Source: Kitagawia praeruptora (lineage: Eukaryota > Streptophyta > Magnoliopsida > Apiales > Apiaceae). Taken from it: a stretch of 64,000 nt of DNA. Where the stretch lies: contig CM075346.1 in the NCBI GenBank assembly GCA_037693485.1, forward strand, positions 123,988,001 to 124,052,000. The letters are read 5' to 3'. Below are positions 1 to 12,878 of this stretch, in pieces. Under the pieces are notes generated by a model. It was not told the DNA's origin and ran no database searches. It was given only the letters and a program-made list of their open reading frames with translations. The first letter of the stretch is position 1. Every line of letters begins with the position of its first letter. The translations under genes and the position numbers were made by a program.

Positions 1-3000
1 TTTTTATATAATAATGGGATGCAAAAAAATGTAGTATTTTGTAATTTTTGTAATATTCGAAATTTTTGGGAAATTTTGACATTTATATTATATTTGTTTT
101 AAAATAAAATTTTTACATTTTTATCCCATAAAAAATGATTTTTAAGGCTTAATGATTTTAATTAGGGGTTAAAAATATTTTTGGGGTATTATTTTTGGTT
201 AATATAAATATCCGTTAAATTATTTTTATTTACTAAAATTATCAGAAAATCAGATTTTCTGATTTAATTTTCAGGGAAAATTCTGGAAATTTTGTTCTTG
301 GTGTTCTTGAGAATCAAACTCACTTTTGAAGGTGATTTCGGGATCCAAATCTCTCATATGAATAACCAAATTGAATCTCATATGCTGTACTACCTGAATA
401 TGTGGGTGTGTATATGCGTGTATGTGTTGAATTCAAATTTCTGTTTTAATTCGAAATTCTAGGGTTTATGTGCAAAATTTGGGGCTTTTTATTTAAGAGA
501 TTTGTTGATTGTTTTGATGGTTTGTATAGCTTCCCATGATCCTAGGGAGTTGATTGATGTATTCAATTGATACGTTTGTGTTCAATTTGGTGATATACGA
601 ATTAAGTTTTTCAACCGAATTTTCAAAGGATTATACCGTTCTTTGTGATGATATGTTGTGTTTAAGAGGTTAGGGGTTTGATTGTACAAGTGCTTAGCTT
701 CGTTTTGGTGTATAAAACGTGGAGTTTAGTTCCCGATTTAAGCAAATCGGAGTTTCACCGGAGTTTTTGGGTCGAGCTCGCCGGAGATGGCCACGGTCGG
801 TCGTTTTCGGTCGAGTTTCGATCGTTGTGATTGATTTAACAACGTTGTTGTTATGTGGTATCGTTATTAGAGGGAACAAGCTGCAGAAACCGTATGTTAT
901 TGCTAAGTCCGGCGTTTTTCCGGTGGCCGGACGCCGGCCGGATTCTGGAAAACCCAGTTTCCGGCGGGTTGTTCTTGGCGACCCGGATCCGTTCTTCGTG
1001 ACCCGTTTCCATGACCCGTTTTTGATTCCTTTTCAGTTAGTGTGGTGAAAAGAAAAGTGATTTCAACTTTTTACCAATTATTTTTACTTTTATTTACTTT
1101 TAATTACTTTTAAATCATTAAATAATTCTGAATTTAGTTATAAAATTCAGAAAAATTATTTTCTGAAAATGTTTTGTAAATTCAGAATTTATTTCTGAAT
1201 TCTGTTTTTAATTTCTTTTATTTATTTATTTATTTTAATTCAAAAATAATTAAGAATTAAATACTTTTAATTATATTAATTAATCTCAAATAATGATTTA
1301 ATTAATTTGATTATCTAATAAATGTAATTATTTATTAGATAATTTCATTAATTAATTATTACTTGACTCTAATTAATTTATTTAGGACTATTTAATTTTT
1401 AATTAACCAATTTTCTGTTTAAAAGTGATTTAAAATAGAAAGAAATTGTTTTAAATCCTAAAAATAATCCGGGAACGGTAAAAATAGTTTTAAAATTCTA
1501 AAATTATTTATAAACCCGGATTAAATATTTACTAAAAATATTTTGGGGATCCAATAATTACCCAGAGGGTTTATTAATGATCCTTTTCGATTCGGGAAGG
1601 GTTATTTAAATCTTTTAAAATTCTTTTAATTATTCTAAAAATACTTTTAAATATTATAATAATAATTTGAGTGCTCTTTTAATGGTGAGTCGTATCCGCG
1701 CTATGTGTTGATTGGTTACGTGACAAGTATATATGTATTTGATTTGAGGATTAATGATGTATCTCCAGGATTAATTATTGTTTCGAGGAATAATCCTGTC
1801 TTGAGGATTAATTGATTATCATGTTTCTTTAATCGAAGAATAAGATAAATGTTTTGAGGATTATCTATCGATTGAGTTGATTAATAAATAATTAATTTGA
1901 ATATTCAATTAATTTAATTATTAATTGAATTATTCTTATTAATTGCGTATTAATTAAACCGTTTGTCCGTTTTCAACGAGAAAAGTATTTCTGGAATTAG
2001 AAAAATGACTCGGTTCTTATAAAAATAGTTTTAAGTTAAAATTCAACTTTTAAATTTTGGTCGACTTTTTACCGAACCTTTTTATTGAGTCGATTATATC
2101 CGATAGTTAGGGTTTTGACCCGTTTTCTGTTTTAAAAATATTGGATAAAATCTTTTCATGATCTGATCAAGCGTGCTATGTGATTATGTGAATTGCGTGT
2201 TATTATTCTTTGATTATCTATTAGTGATTTGTAAATATTCTATGAATACTTTGAGTGCTCTTTTATTGTGAGTCGTATCTGCTATGTGAATTACGTGCTA
2301 TGTGATTATGTGATCTACTTATCAAGTCCTTATACGTGCGATATAAATTGTCAAGATATTAAGTATCAAGGGTTAGGTTATAAATCGAGTTTTGATCGAT
2401 ATATATAGTTAATGTGTGTTAATTGTTTATATGATTTATATTATAAGATGCCATTAAGAGTAGACGATGTTTTCTTTGATTTACTGGCAACGATGGTCGG
2501 ATATCGTTTATTTTCACAAGGATTAATTGTTGAATATTGACTTAGGTCAGCGGAGATAAGTAGATATAATGATAAGGGTTGGAGATGGATGTAATATTCT
2601 TTGTGGGTTATGAGGAAGGTTGGAGATGGATGCGGTATTGTTTGTGGATTGTAATGAAGAAGGTTGGAGATGAAAGTATTGTTTGTGGAATTGCTGGTTT
2701 ACTTGTGAGGTGTTTTAACACCGGGAAAACGCCTATGTTCAAGGGGGATATTTCCAATTATTTTCTTCCGACAGAGATATTGTAGACGCGCGGGCTCGAT
2801 GTCAACGGATCAGACTCGTGGCAATCGCAAGAGCGTCAAATCAACGAATGATTGAAATAGAAATTGTGATGACGTAAGATAGAAGAAGAAGGTAGACGGG
2901 TTACCTCGACTTTGCGCAATAGCTAAGGACCACAGGCAAGTATTTTCCTAATCATCCTAAACACTTTTTATTTTCTGTTTCATTTATTCATATCATGACA

Positions 3001-4178
3001 AATAGTTATTGTTCAGTGCTATTTGTGATTCTTAATTATTTTTGTGCGAACACAATTACTTGATTTTGGTACCCTTGATGTGGGGAATTGTTTAAGATAA
3101 ACTCTTCATATCCTTATTATCGTAGTAAATAATAGGGATGTGAACAGTATGTGAAACTAAGCATTTCCTGTTGAATTCGGAAATTGCTCTATTGGATTGG
3201 AAAATGGTAAAGCGTAGGAGGCCATGATTGATGTTATGGTCCAGCAATATTTATTGGAAAATGGTAAGCGTAGGAGGCCATGATTGATGTTATGGTCCAG
3301 CAATATTTAAGGAGGATATGGTAACCATACCATCTTCCTATAGGCTAACATTACTTGCCTATTTTGGTACCCTCATTGAAATCCGGGTTATACACACGGG
3401 TATAGAAATGTACCGGTGGTAGTATAAAGGGTCCCATTGCTTTTGAACCTGATCAGGGGGCAATGGGTTTTGTTTTGTTTTTTATATATATCCAATCCAT
3501 ATCGCCAGAATGGCTATTATATATTGTGAATTGGCAGATGATTCATTTTTATGACATGCCAAATGATTTCAGTTATGATTTGAATTATATCACAGTTGTT
3601 GATTCAGTTTCTCTATAAACTGTTATACATTTCAGTTGATTTTTATGCCCCACTAATCCTGGTTTTATATCAAAATTTTTATACGCTTGCTGAGCATTTC
3701 TTTCGCTCATACTTGCTGTTGTAAATCCTAACATTTCAGTAAGGTGGTTTGGCAAGACTTATCCGCTCAGTTCAGAAAGAGAAGAAGCATGATGCTATTT
3801 CGAAGATGACTTGGCTCAGGATGTCTGGATTTAGTGTAAGATCTATTTTATATAATTGAGTTCTAATATTTATTATTATTAATATTATTATGTGATGGTC
3901 TAGTTAGCCTGGCGTACTTCTTAACGAAGTTACACCAGTGGTTTAAGATTTGATCAAAGAGAATGTTGTAAAGAAGGAATGCTTTTTATCTAATGGAATT
4001 TGGATTCTTGTTTCTAGCCCTATAACCTTAAAAGATCTTGGTATGTTTGGGGTCACAGATGTTATATTTCCAGTGTTGGACAATCACAAATGGATGATTA
4101 TTATTAATCAGATGTTTTATTTTGAGGATTTTTGCGTGGCAACCAAATCTTCTGACCCCGGATTTGGGGGGTGTCACA
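1..4178 (+). repeat. 5' LTR (left end outside window)
   Basis: This is the left long terminal repeat, ending in GGGTGTCACA just before the primer-binding site. A GC-richer patch near 720-1040 gives spurious ORFs on both strands, and nothing in it resembles a known protein. A ~57-bp stretch containing GGCCATGATTGATG is tandemly duplicated at about 3196-3308, and again in the other LTR. The remainder is AT-rich and non-coding. Confidence 0.9.
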
Positions 4179-4180
4179 GT

Positions 4181-4192
4181 TGGTATCAGAGC
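4181..4192 (+). other. Primer-binding site (initiator tRNA-Met type)
   Basis: TGGTATCAGAGC lies three bases after the end of the 5' LTR. It is complementary to the 3' end of plant initiator tRNA-Met, the usual primer of minus-strand synthesis. It fixes the LTR boundary and the element's orientation. Confidence 0.92.
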
Positions 4193-5255
4193 AGGGTTAT
4201 AGTAAACTAGAAACGAGAGTGTGTAGGAGTGTGTATAGCTAAGTAAGGAACGTCAGAGCTCATATAGAGTTCTTGTTGGACTATTGGATATAGTACCAAT
4301 TAGTAAATTAAGATTGGAGTACTCGTTTAAGATAGTTGTGCTGAACTGGATTGACCGCCCTGCTAATGGAGAAGAATACTGTGGAATCTTCAGAGATTAT
4401 TACGGGTGGACGATGGCATACGATATCGATATTTTTTTTTAAAACGTGGAACGGAAGAAGCTTAAATTCGAATGACGAGCTATCGAAGGAATTGGCAAAG
4501 AAGACATTATAAGTAGTGACCTTGGCAATACCTTTTCTTTCTATGAATTATTTTGATATCCCTCTTAAAGAGGTATTTGTTAAAAGATATATCTCCTCTT
4601 CTAAATAGTGACATTTTGAATTTCAACTTTTTGTTTTCTCCAGTGGTTAATAACTTTATTTACAATATAGTACCACTTGTTCGGTACTTTCTTTTGGTTA
4701 TTCATCTTCTCAAAAATAACACCTTTGGAATTTTTCAGTTAAATCCAAAGTGTGCTTTAGAGAATTATTTGTCCGAAAACATCAGTTATTAATTTGATTT
4801 CATATTCCTTTCATATTTCTGTACTCCTACTGAGACGAACAACCCTATTTATAGGGGACACCAGGTATATCTGTCTTTGTGATAGAAGTTGGATGGGACG
4901 CCATCACTGGTGTGTTGTGTATTACAAGAAGGCTGATCACCTTTAATTGTAAATGTCGGAGCTAAGACACACAACGTCGGGTTCATGTGATCATATTGAT
5001 CTCTCGGTTATTCTCTTATTTCAAATCAGGTTGCTTTAACATTCATAAAATTCATAACCACAATTGTGGAACATTTGCTATGATATGGAATCTGTTCTCT
5101 TCAAAATTTTATGATTTCTGTTATCTCTATTGAATTTCAAGGGTATGCCAATCAGGTCAGGATAAGCGAAATTCGCTGATAGAAGTTAGATTCGCAACGG
5201 AATCGCCAAGAGCAAGAACGCGTCCTAAAATGATTAGAATATCAGTGACATATCA
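4193..5255 (+). mobile_element. Non-coding internal region
   Basis: This interior of the giant-LTR element has no ORF that resembles gag, protease, RT or RNase H. The short ORF at 4553-4792 is AT-rich and unrecognised. A (CT)n run begins at about 5270 just before the integrase relic. Confidence 0.7.
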
Positions 5256-5498
5256 ATGGAATCAGTTCTCTCTCTCTCTCTCTATCAAGGATATTATGTT
5301 AATGGAAAGTTGGTCGAGCCATATTTGAAGCGAATAACGATGGGTTGTAAGACTCCAGTGATAACTGTGTCAGACAGAGACCCTATAGTTAAATTGAGAT
5401 TTTGGAGAAGTTGTTTACGAAGGAACATCATCCCCAGTTTTGTAAAGCAAGTGTTGATGATGAAGGAATTAAGAAAACCCACTAGTTGCCTTAGCTGA
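5256..5498 (+). pseudogene. Relic of Ty3/gypsy integrase core
   Basis: The translated segment contains TPVITVSDRDP followed by LRFWRSCLRR, preceded by a KLVEPYLKRI stretch. In chromovirus-type gypsy integrases the second catalytic aspartate lies in a VSDRDPRFTSRFW motif, preceded by an L-AE-Y--- helix. The match covers about 40 residues. The downstream HPQTDGQ-E motif with the catalytic glutamate is missing and the frame stops at 5498. I infer that the element is an internal-deletion derivative of an autonomous gypsy element, with this scrap surviving near the 3' LTR. Confidence 0.7.
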
Positions 5499-5518
5499 TT
5501 CCGAGGACGGAATCCTTA

Positions 5519-5532
5519 TAAGGGGGGAAGTC
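5519..5532 (+). other. Polypurine tract
   Basis: AAGGGGGGAAG followed by TC abuts the TGTAACGACC start of the 3' LTR. Such a purine tract primes plus-strand DNA synthesis and marks the 3' end of the internal region. Confidence 0.85.
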
Positions 5533-8500
5533 TGTAACGACCCGAAAAATTTCGTGTAATTTATTATATTAAAATATATTTTTAGTTGATTTTAATGTGT
5601 GTTAGTTTATTTTTAATGCATTTAAACGCGTTTTGATTTTTATTAAATAGGAAAATTATCCCATATGTGTTATGTGACTTCTGTGTATCATAGAATATTT
5701 CATTCTATTTTTCTGTAATTTTTATATTTTTAGAATACAGTTATTTCGTATTTTAATTTTCGGACCCAGCCCCTGAATTGAATTCGAGACCCTGTTTTTC
5801 ATAAAACTATTTTTTATATAATAATGGGATGCAAAAAAATGTAGTATTTTGTAATTTTTGTAATATTCGAAATTTTTGGGAAATTTTGACATTTATATTA
5901 TATTTGTTTTAAAATAAAATTTTTACATTTTTATCCCATAAAAAAATGATTTTTAAGGCTTAATGATTTTAATTAGGGGTTAAAAATATTTTTGGGGTAT
6001 TATTTTTGGTTAATATAAATATCCGTTAAATTATTTTTATTTACTAAAATTATCAGAAAATCAGATTTTCTGATTTAATTTTCAGGGAAAATTCTGGAAA
6101 TTTTGTTCTTGGTGTTCTTGAGAATCAAACTCACTTTTGAAGGTGATTTCGGGATCCAAATCTCTCATATGAATAACCAAATTGAATCTCATATGCTGTA
6201 CTACCTGAATATGTGGGTGTGTATATGCGTGTATGTGTTGAATTCAAATTTCTGTTTTAATTCGAAATTCTAGGGTTTATGTGCAAAATTTGGGGCTTTT
6301 TATTTAAGAGATTTGTTGATTGTTTTGATGGTTTGTATAGCTTCCCATGATCCTAGGGAGTTGATTGATGTATTCAATTGATACGTTTGTGTTCAATTTG
6401 GTGATATACGAATTAAGTTTTTCAACCGAATTTTCAAAGGATTATACCGTTCTTTGTGATGATATGTTGTGTTTAAGAGGTTAGGGGTTTGATTGTACAA
6501 GTGCTTAGCTTCGTTTTGGTGTATAAAACGTGGAGTTTAGTTCCCGATTTAAGCAAATCGGAGTTTCACCGGAGTTTTTGGGTCGAGCTCGCCGGAGATG
6601 GCCACGGTCGGTCGTTTTCGGTCGAGTTTCGATCGTTGTGATTGATTTAACAACGTTGTTGTTATGTGGTATCGTTATTAGAGGGAACAAGCTGCAGAAA
6701 CCGTATGTTATTGCTAAGTCCGGCGTTTTTCCGGTGGCCGGACGCCGGCCGGATTCTGGAAAACCCAGTTTCCGGCGGGTTGTTCTTGGCGACCCGGATC
6801 CGTTCTTCGTGACCCGTTTCCATGACCCGTTTTTGATTCCTTTTCAGTTAGTGTGGTGAAAAGAAAAGTGATTTCAACTTTTTACCAATTATTTTTACTT
6901 TTATTTACTTTTAATTACTTTTAAATCATTAAATAATTCTGAATTTAGTTATAAAATTCAGAAAAATTATTTTCTGAAAATGTTTTGTAAATTCAGAATT
7001 TATTTCTGAATTCTGTTTTTAATTTCTTTTATTTATTTATTTATTTTAATTCAAAAATAATTAAGAATTAAATACTTTTAATTATATTAATTAATCTCAA
7101 ATAATGATTTAATTAATTTGATTATCTAATAAATGTAATTATTTATTAGATAATTTCATTAATTAATTATTACTTGACTCTAATTAATTTATTTAGGACT
7201 ATTTAATTTTTAATTAACCAATTTTCTGTTTAAAAGTGATTTAAAATAGAAAGAAATTGTTTTAAATCCTAAAAATAATCCGGGAACGGTAAAAATAGTT
7301 TTAAAATTCTAAAATTATTTATAAACCCGGATTAAATATTTACTAAAAATATTTTGGGGATCCAATAATTACCCAGAGGGTTTATTAATGATCCTTTTCG
7401 ATTCGGGAAGGGTTATTTAAATCTTTTAAAATTCTTTTAATTATTCTAAAAATACTTTTAAATATTATAATAATAATTTGAGTGCTCTTTTAATGGTGAG
7501 TCGTATCCGCGCTATGTGTTGATTGGTTACGTGACAAGTATATATGTATTTGATTTGAGGATTAATGATGTATCTCCAGGATTAATTATTGTTTCGAGGA
7601 ATAATCCTGTCTTGAGGATTAATTGATTATCATGTTTCTTTAATCGAAGAATAAGATAAATGTTTTGAGGATTATCTATCGATTGAGTTGATTAATAAAT
7701 AATTAATTTGAATATTCAATTAATTTAATTATTAATTGAATTATTCTTATTAATTGCGTATTAATTAAACCGTTTGTCCGTTTTCAACGAGAAAAGTATT
7801 TCTGGAATTAGAAAAATGACTCGGTTCTTATAAAAATAGTTTTAAGTTAAAATTCAACTTTTAAATTTTGGTCGACTTTTTACCGAACCTTTTTATTGAG
7901 TCGATTATATCCGATAGTTAGGGTTTTGACCCGTTTTCTGTTTTAAAAATATTGGATAAAATCTTTTCATGATCTGATCAAGCGTGCTATGTGATTATGT
8001 GAATTGCGTGTTATTATTCTTTGATTATCTATTAGTGATTTGTAAATATTCTATGAATACTTTGAGTGCTCTTTTATTGTGAGTCGTATCTGCTATGTGA
8101 ATTACGTGCTATGTGATTATGTGATCTACTTATCAAGTCCTTATACGTGCGATATAAATTGTCAAGATATTAAGTATCAAGGGTTAGGTTATAAATCGAG
8201 TTTTGATCGATATATATAGTTAATGTGTGTTAATTGTTTATATGATTTATATTATAAGATGCCATTAAGAGTAGACGATGTTTTCTTTGATTTACTGGCA
8301 ACGATGGTCGGATATCGTTTATTTTCACAAGGATTAATTGTTGAATATTGACTTAGGTCAGCGGAGATAAGTAGATATAATGATAAGGGTTGGAGATGGA
8401 TGTAATATTCTTTGTGGGTTATGAGGAAGGTTGGAGATGGATGCGGTATTGTTTGTGGATTGTAATGAAGAAGGTTGGAGATGAAAGTATTGTTTGTGGA

Positions 8501-9989
8501 ATTGCTGGTTTACTTGTGAGGTGTTTTAACACCGGGAAAACGCCTATGTTCAAGGGGGATATTTCCAATTATTTTCTTCCGACAGAGATATTGTAGACGC
8601 GCGGGCTCGATGTCAACGGATCAGACTCGTGGCAATCGCAAGAGCGTCAAATCAACGAATGATTGAAATAGAAATTGTGATGACGTAAGATAGAAGAAGA
8701 AGGTAGACGGGTTACCTCGACTTTGCGCAATAGCTAAGGACCACAGGCAAGTATTTTCCTAATCATCCTAAACACTTTTTATTTTCTGTTTCATTTATTC
8801 ATATCATGACAAATAGTTATTGTTCAGTGCTATTTGTGATTCTTAATTATTTTTGTGCGAACACAATTACTTGATTTTGGTACCCTTGATGTGGGGAATT
8901 GTTTAAGATAAACTCTTCATATCCTTATTATCGTAGTAAATAATAGGGATGTGAACAGTATGTGAAACTAAGCATTTCCTGTTGAATTCGGAAATTGCTC
9001 TATTGGATTGGAAAATGGTAAAGCGTAGGAGGCCATGATTGATGTTATGGTCCAGCAATATTTATTGGAAAATGGTAAGCGTAGGAGGCCATGATTGATG
9101 TTATGGTCCAGCAATATTTAAGGAGGATATGGTAACCATACCATCTTCCTATAGGCTAACATTACTTGCCTATTTTGGTACCCTCATTGAAATCCGGGTT
9201 ATACACACGGGTATAGAAATGTACCGGTGGTAGTATAAAGGGTCCCATTGCTTTTGAACCTGATCAGGGGGCAATGGGTTTTGTTTTGTTTTTTATATAT
9301 ATCCAATCCATATCGCCAGAATGGCTATTATATATTGTGAATTGGCAGATGATTCATTTTTATGACATGCCAAATGATTTCAGTTATGATTTGAATTATA
9401 TCACAGTTGTTGATTCAGTTTCTCTATAAACTGTTATACATTTCAGTTGATTTTTATGCCCCACTAATCCTGGTTTTATATCAAAATTTTTATACGCTTG
9501 CTGAGCATTTCTTTCGCTCATACTTGCTGTTGTAAATCCTAACATTTCAGTAAGGTGGTTTGGCAAGACTTATCCGCTCAGTTCAGAAAGAGAAGAAGCA
9601 TGATGCTATTTCGAAGATGACTTGGCTCAGGATGTCTGGATTTAGTGTAAGATCTATTTTATATAATTGAGTTCTAATATTTATTATTATTAATATTATT
9701 ATGTGATGGTCTAGTTAGCCTGGCGTACTTCTTAACGAAGTTACACCAGTGGTTTAAGATTTGATCAAAGAGAATGTTGTAAAGAAGGAATGCTTTTTAT
9801 CTAATGGAATTTGGATTCTTGTTTCTAGCCCTATAACCTTAAAAGATCTTGGTATGTTTGGGGTCACAGATGTTATATTTCCAGTGTTGGACAATCACAA
9901 ATGGATGATTATTATTAATCAGATGTTTTATTTTGAGGATTTTTGCGTGGCAACCAAATCTTCTGACCCCGGATTTGGGGGGTGTCACA
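5533..9989 (+). repeat. 3' LTR, complete (4457 bp)
   Basis: It starts TGTAACGACC and ends GGGTGTCACA, immediately followed by AAAACCATGG of the host element's RT gene. It matches 1-4178 apart from one A. Its first 278 bp supply the part of the left LTR that lies outside the window. The likely 5-bp target duplication on the right is AAAAC; the left copy is not visible. Confidence 0.9.
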
Positions 9990-10586
9990 AAAACCATGGA
10001 GGTCTATGTTGATGATATGCTGGTCAAGAGTCTGTATAAGGCGGACCACATTAAGCACCTCAGAGAGGCATTTGAAGTGCTGAGGCACCACAAGATGATG
10101 TTGAATCCAGCCAAGTGTGCTTTTGGTGTTGGATCAGGAAAATTCTTGGGGTTGATGGTTTCGAAGAGAGGCATAGAGGCCAATCCTGACAAGATCAAAG
10201 CGATTCTGGACATAGAACCCCCCCGTTCTATAAGAGATGTGCAAAAGTTAACTGGCCGAGTTGCGGCCCTGGGGAGATTTATCTCCAAATCTGGTGACAA
10301 ATGCTTGCCTTTCTTTCAGGCATTGAAGAAGGTGAAAAATTTTGAGTGGACTGCATAGAGCCAAGAGGCCTTTTAGCAGCTGAAGAAATACATGGCTGAA
10401 GCCTCGTTGTTGGCCAAACCAAGTCCTGGGGAGACTCTCTACTTATACCTGGCGGTATCCGAACAAGCATTGAGTGTTGTCCTTGTTCGAGAAGAGAAAA
10501 AGGTTCAGAAACCTATCTACTATGTGAGCAAGGTGTTGCATGGAGCTGAATTGAATTATTCAGCTATTGAGAAGTTCGCTTGGTGA
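9990..10586 (+). pseudogene. Tat-lineage pol: RT palm/thumb and first RNase H (broken)
   Basis: Coding resumes exactly at the LTR edge with MEVYVDDMLVKS, the catalytic box of gypsy reverse transcriptase. The thumb follows (KCAFGVGSGKFLGLMVSKRG) and then the RNase H start (PKPIYYVSK-like residues, LNYSAIEKFA). The upstream half of RT lies left of the window, cut off by the inserted giant-LTR element. In-frame TAG stops occur at 10356 and 10374, the second consistent with CAG to TAG. Near 10580 a few bases missing from the usual ALALVTASRKL stretch shift the frame. The copy cannot make a functional polyprotein. Confidence 0.9.
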
Positions 10587-11461
10587 CAGCCTCGAGAAAG
10601 TTGCGACCTTATTTTCAGGCACATAAAATCCAAGTCTTGACTGACCAACAATTGAGAAACATATTGCATAGCCCTAAGGCCAGTGGAAGGCTAATCAAGT
10701 GGGCAGTTGAGTTAGGAAAGTTCGATATCACATATAAGCCTCGGACAGCCATTAAGGCTCAGGCATTGGCTGACTTCGTGGTTGAATGCACCATTGGCAA
10801 CCAAGAAGTCGGGGGGCAGGAGATAGTAACCACCCTTGAGGCCCATGAGAGTGGAGATAAAGATGAAGAACTTGTACCTGATCTGAAGGAGTATTTGGTG
10901 CTCTATTTTGATGGAGCATCAAAAACAAAATCTAGTGGTACAGGTTTGGTTTTGCAAAGCCCCGATGGGTTCACAGTTGAATACGCCTTGAAGTTGGACT
11001 TTCCTACTACCAACAATGAAGCTGAGTATGAGGCATTGATAGCCGGATTGGGTTTAGCCAGAGTCATGAGAGTCAAGAACCTCAAAGTGTGTGGAGATTC
11101 AAGACTGGTAGTCTCGCAAGTGAATGGCGAATTTGAGGCCAAGGATGAGATTATGGCAAAATACCTAAGAGTCGTGAAAGCTGTTATGACTCAGTTTGAT
11201 GAATGCTATGTGGAGCATATCCCGAGAGAAGAGAACATTAAGGCCGATGCCCTGTCCAAGTTTGCTTCTTCTGAGATAGAGAATTATGCAGGAAGTGTTT
11301 ACTTCCAGGTCTTGAAGGCCCCGACCGTTAACTCGAAATTGGTGGCACCAATTGATATAGGAAGCTGCTGGATGGATCCCATAAAAGCTCACCTCGAAAC
11401 CGGCTGGCTCCCTGACAATGCCTTGGAGGCACGAAAGCTGTCAGTAAGAGCATTGAGATAA
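10580..11461 (+). pseudogene. Tat-lineage pol: end of RNase H plus second (archaeal-type) RNase H
   Basis: The frame carries the end of the first RNase H (VTASRKLRPYFQAHKI, LTDQQL), then a linker, then a second RNase H-like domain starting LYFDGASKTKSSGTGLVL, with NNEAEYEALIAGL and GDSRLVVSQVNGEF. The acidic residues expected of an RNase H active site are present (FDGA, the E of NEAEYEAL, GDS, and DALS near the end). A second RNase H after the usual one is a recognised hallmark of the Tat group of plant Ty3/gypsy elements. The frame opens after a frameshift and stops at a TAA (11459-11461) that interrupts an otherwise continuous reading into integrase. Confidence 0.9.
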
Positions 11462-12604
11462 GTCTTGATCGAAGGCATCCTTTATAAGAGGTCGTTTGTT
11501 ATCCCCTATTTGAAGTGTTTAAGGCCCCAAGAGGCTAAGGATGCTTTGGAAGAAGTTCACGAAGGTATCTGTGGGCAACACTTGGGGGGAAGAGCCCTAG
11601 CACACAAGATCACTCGTCTGGGATTCTATTGGCCTGAGATGTTGGCAGATGCACAGAATTATGTTAATAAGTGTGATAGATGTCAAAAGCACGCCTCTAT
11701 TGTAAGGCAGCCGCCTGAGATGTTAACCTCGGTTAACTCTCCCATCCCATTTGCCATGTGGGGGATGGATATACTTGGTCCTTTCCCTATGGCGTCAACC
11801 CAAAGGAAGTTTTTGATAGTAGCCATCGACTATTTCACCAAATGGATTGAGGCTAAACCTCTAGCCAAGATAACCACCAAGCAAGTTGCTCAGTTCTTTT
11901 GGGAGAATGTCATCTGCAGATATAGAATCCCACGAATCCTTGTAACGGATAATGGGACGCAGTTCAACAATGAAGAATTCAAAAAGTATTGTGAAGAGAA
12001 CGCTATTGAGCTTCGTTTTACTTCAGTAGCACACCCGCAGGCTAATGGACAGGCAGAGGTACCTAATCGAATTATCCTTGATGGACTAAAGAAAAAAGTT
12101 GAACGCTCGAGGAACACTTGGGTGGATGAGTTATTGCCTATACTCTGGGCATATCGCACCACTTGTAAGGTGACAACCGGAGCAACCCCGTTTTTGCTGG
12201 CTTACGGAGCCGAGGCAGCTGTGCCCTTGGAGATCATGCACGCATCACCTCGAGTTGAGGCATATGAGCCAGAGACTAATGAAGAAGGCATGAGGCTTGC
12301 CCTGGATCTGATTGATGAGGTTAGGGATGAAGCAAATGCAAAGAATGCAGAGCATCAAAAGAAGGCATCTTTCCACTACAACCAGAGGGTTAAGGAGAGG
12401 TTCTTTCGACAAGGCGACTTGGTTCTGAGGAAGATAGAAGCTTCTGGAGTTGGCCAGAAGGGAAAGCTAGCCCCTAATTGGGAAGGACCGTATCGAGTCA
12501 GGAAGACACTAGGACGAGGATCATACAAGTTAGAGACATTAGATGGGAATGAAGTGCCACGAACTTGGCATGCTCTGAACCTGAAGATTTATTATGTATA
12601 AGCC
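11462..12604 (+). pseudogene. Tat-lineage pol: integrase
   Basis: The ORF runs 378 residues from the ATG at 11465 but is really a continuation of the upstream frame after the TAA. The zinc-binding HHCC module is intact (H32, H39, C70, C73). The catalytic triad is D102 (GMDILGPF), D162 (VTDNGTQF) and E198 (NGQAEV), with 35 residues between the last two. The C-terminal part ends with the GPYRV-like fold (WEGPYRVRKTLGRGSYKL) and HALNLKIYYV. I see no chromodomain, as expected for Tat. This is the best preserved domain, though the E is followed by PNR where most relatives have TNR. Confidence 0.93.
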
Positions 12605-12878
12605 CTCCTAGTAAGGACTTGGCTTTTATCTATCTATTAGGAGAAGTAGAAATAAGGTTCCATGAAACCATTATAGAGCATGTTGCTCCCAGTAGGAGAT
12701 AGAGTATTTATGTAAGGGTTGAACCCGTTTCAAGTTATTAATGCAAGTTTTTTTTCCATTTCATGGTTGTGTGATTTTATTTATGTGCCAAGCACCTGAC
12801 GAGTGCAAGTCAAAGATGACCAAGTAATGAAAATAAAGAATACACAAATGGAAATAAAACAAGTGCATAAATAAATAC
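12605..12878 (+). other. Spacer after pol (no gene seen)
   Basis: This is AT-rich sequence between the integrase stop and the antisense ORF. Nothing recognisable was seen. Confidence 0.6.

Larger units (their letters stand above)
1..9989 (+). mobile_element. Young LTR retrotransposon with giant LTRs and no gag-pol
   Basis: Positions 1-4178 recur at 5811-9989, at a constant offset apart from one extra A in an A-run near 5941. The repeats are LTRs: the second begins TGTAACGACC after a purine tract and ends GGGTGTCACA, and the first is followed at once by a tRNA-Met primer site. The full LTR is 4457 bp; the left copy lacks its first ~278 bp because the window starts inside it. Only 1354 bp lie between the LTRs, with a scrap of integrase and no intact gene, so the element must rely on proteins from elsewhere. 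The near identity of the LTRs points to recent insertion. It sits inside the RT gene of an older element. It resembles large retrotransposon derivatives (LARD-like), but its interior is unusually short. Confidence 0.9.

Noticed and set aside
694..1048. Overlapping ORFs of 61 and 109 residues on opposite strands, repeated at 6505-6859
   Set aside because: They lie in the GC-richer part of both giant LTRs, have no recognisable motif, and are duplicated only because the LTR is.
4553..4792. 79-residue ORF in the giant-LTR element interior
   Set aside because: AT-rich, hydrophobic by composition, no gag or other motif.
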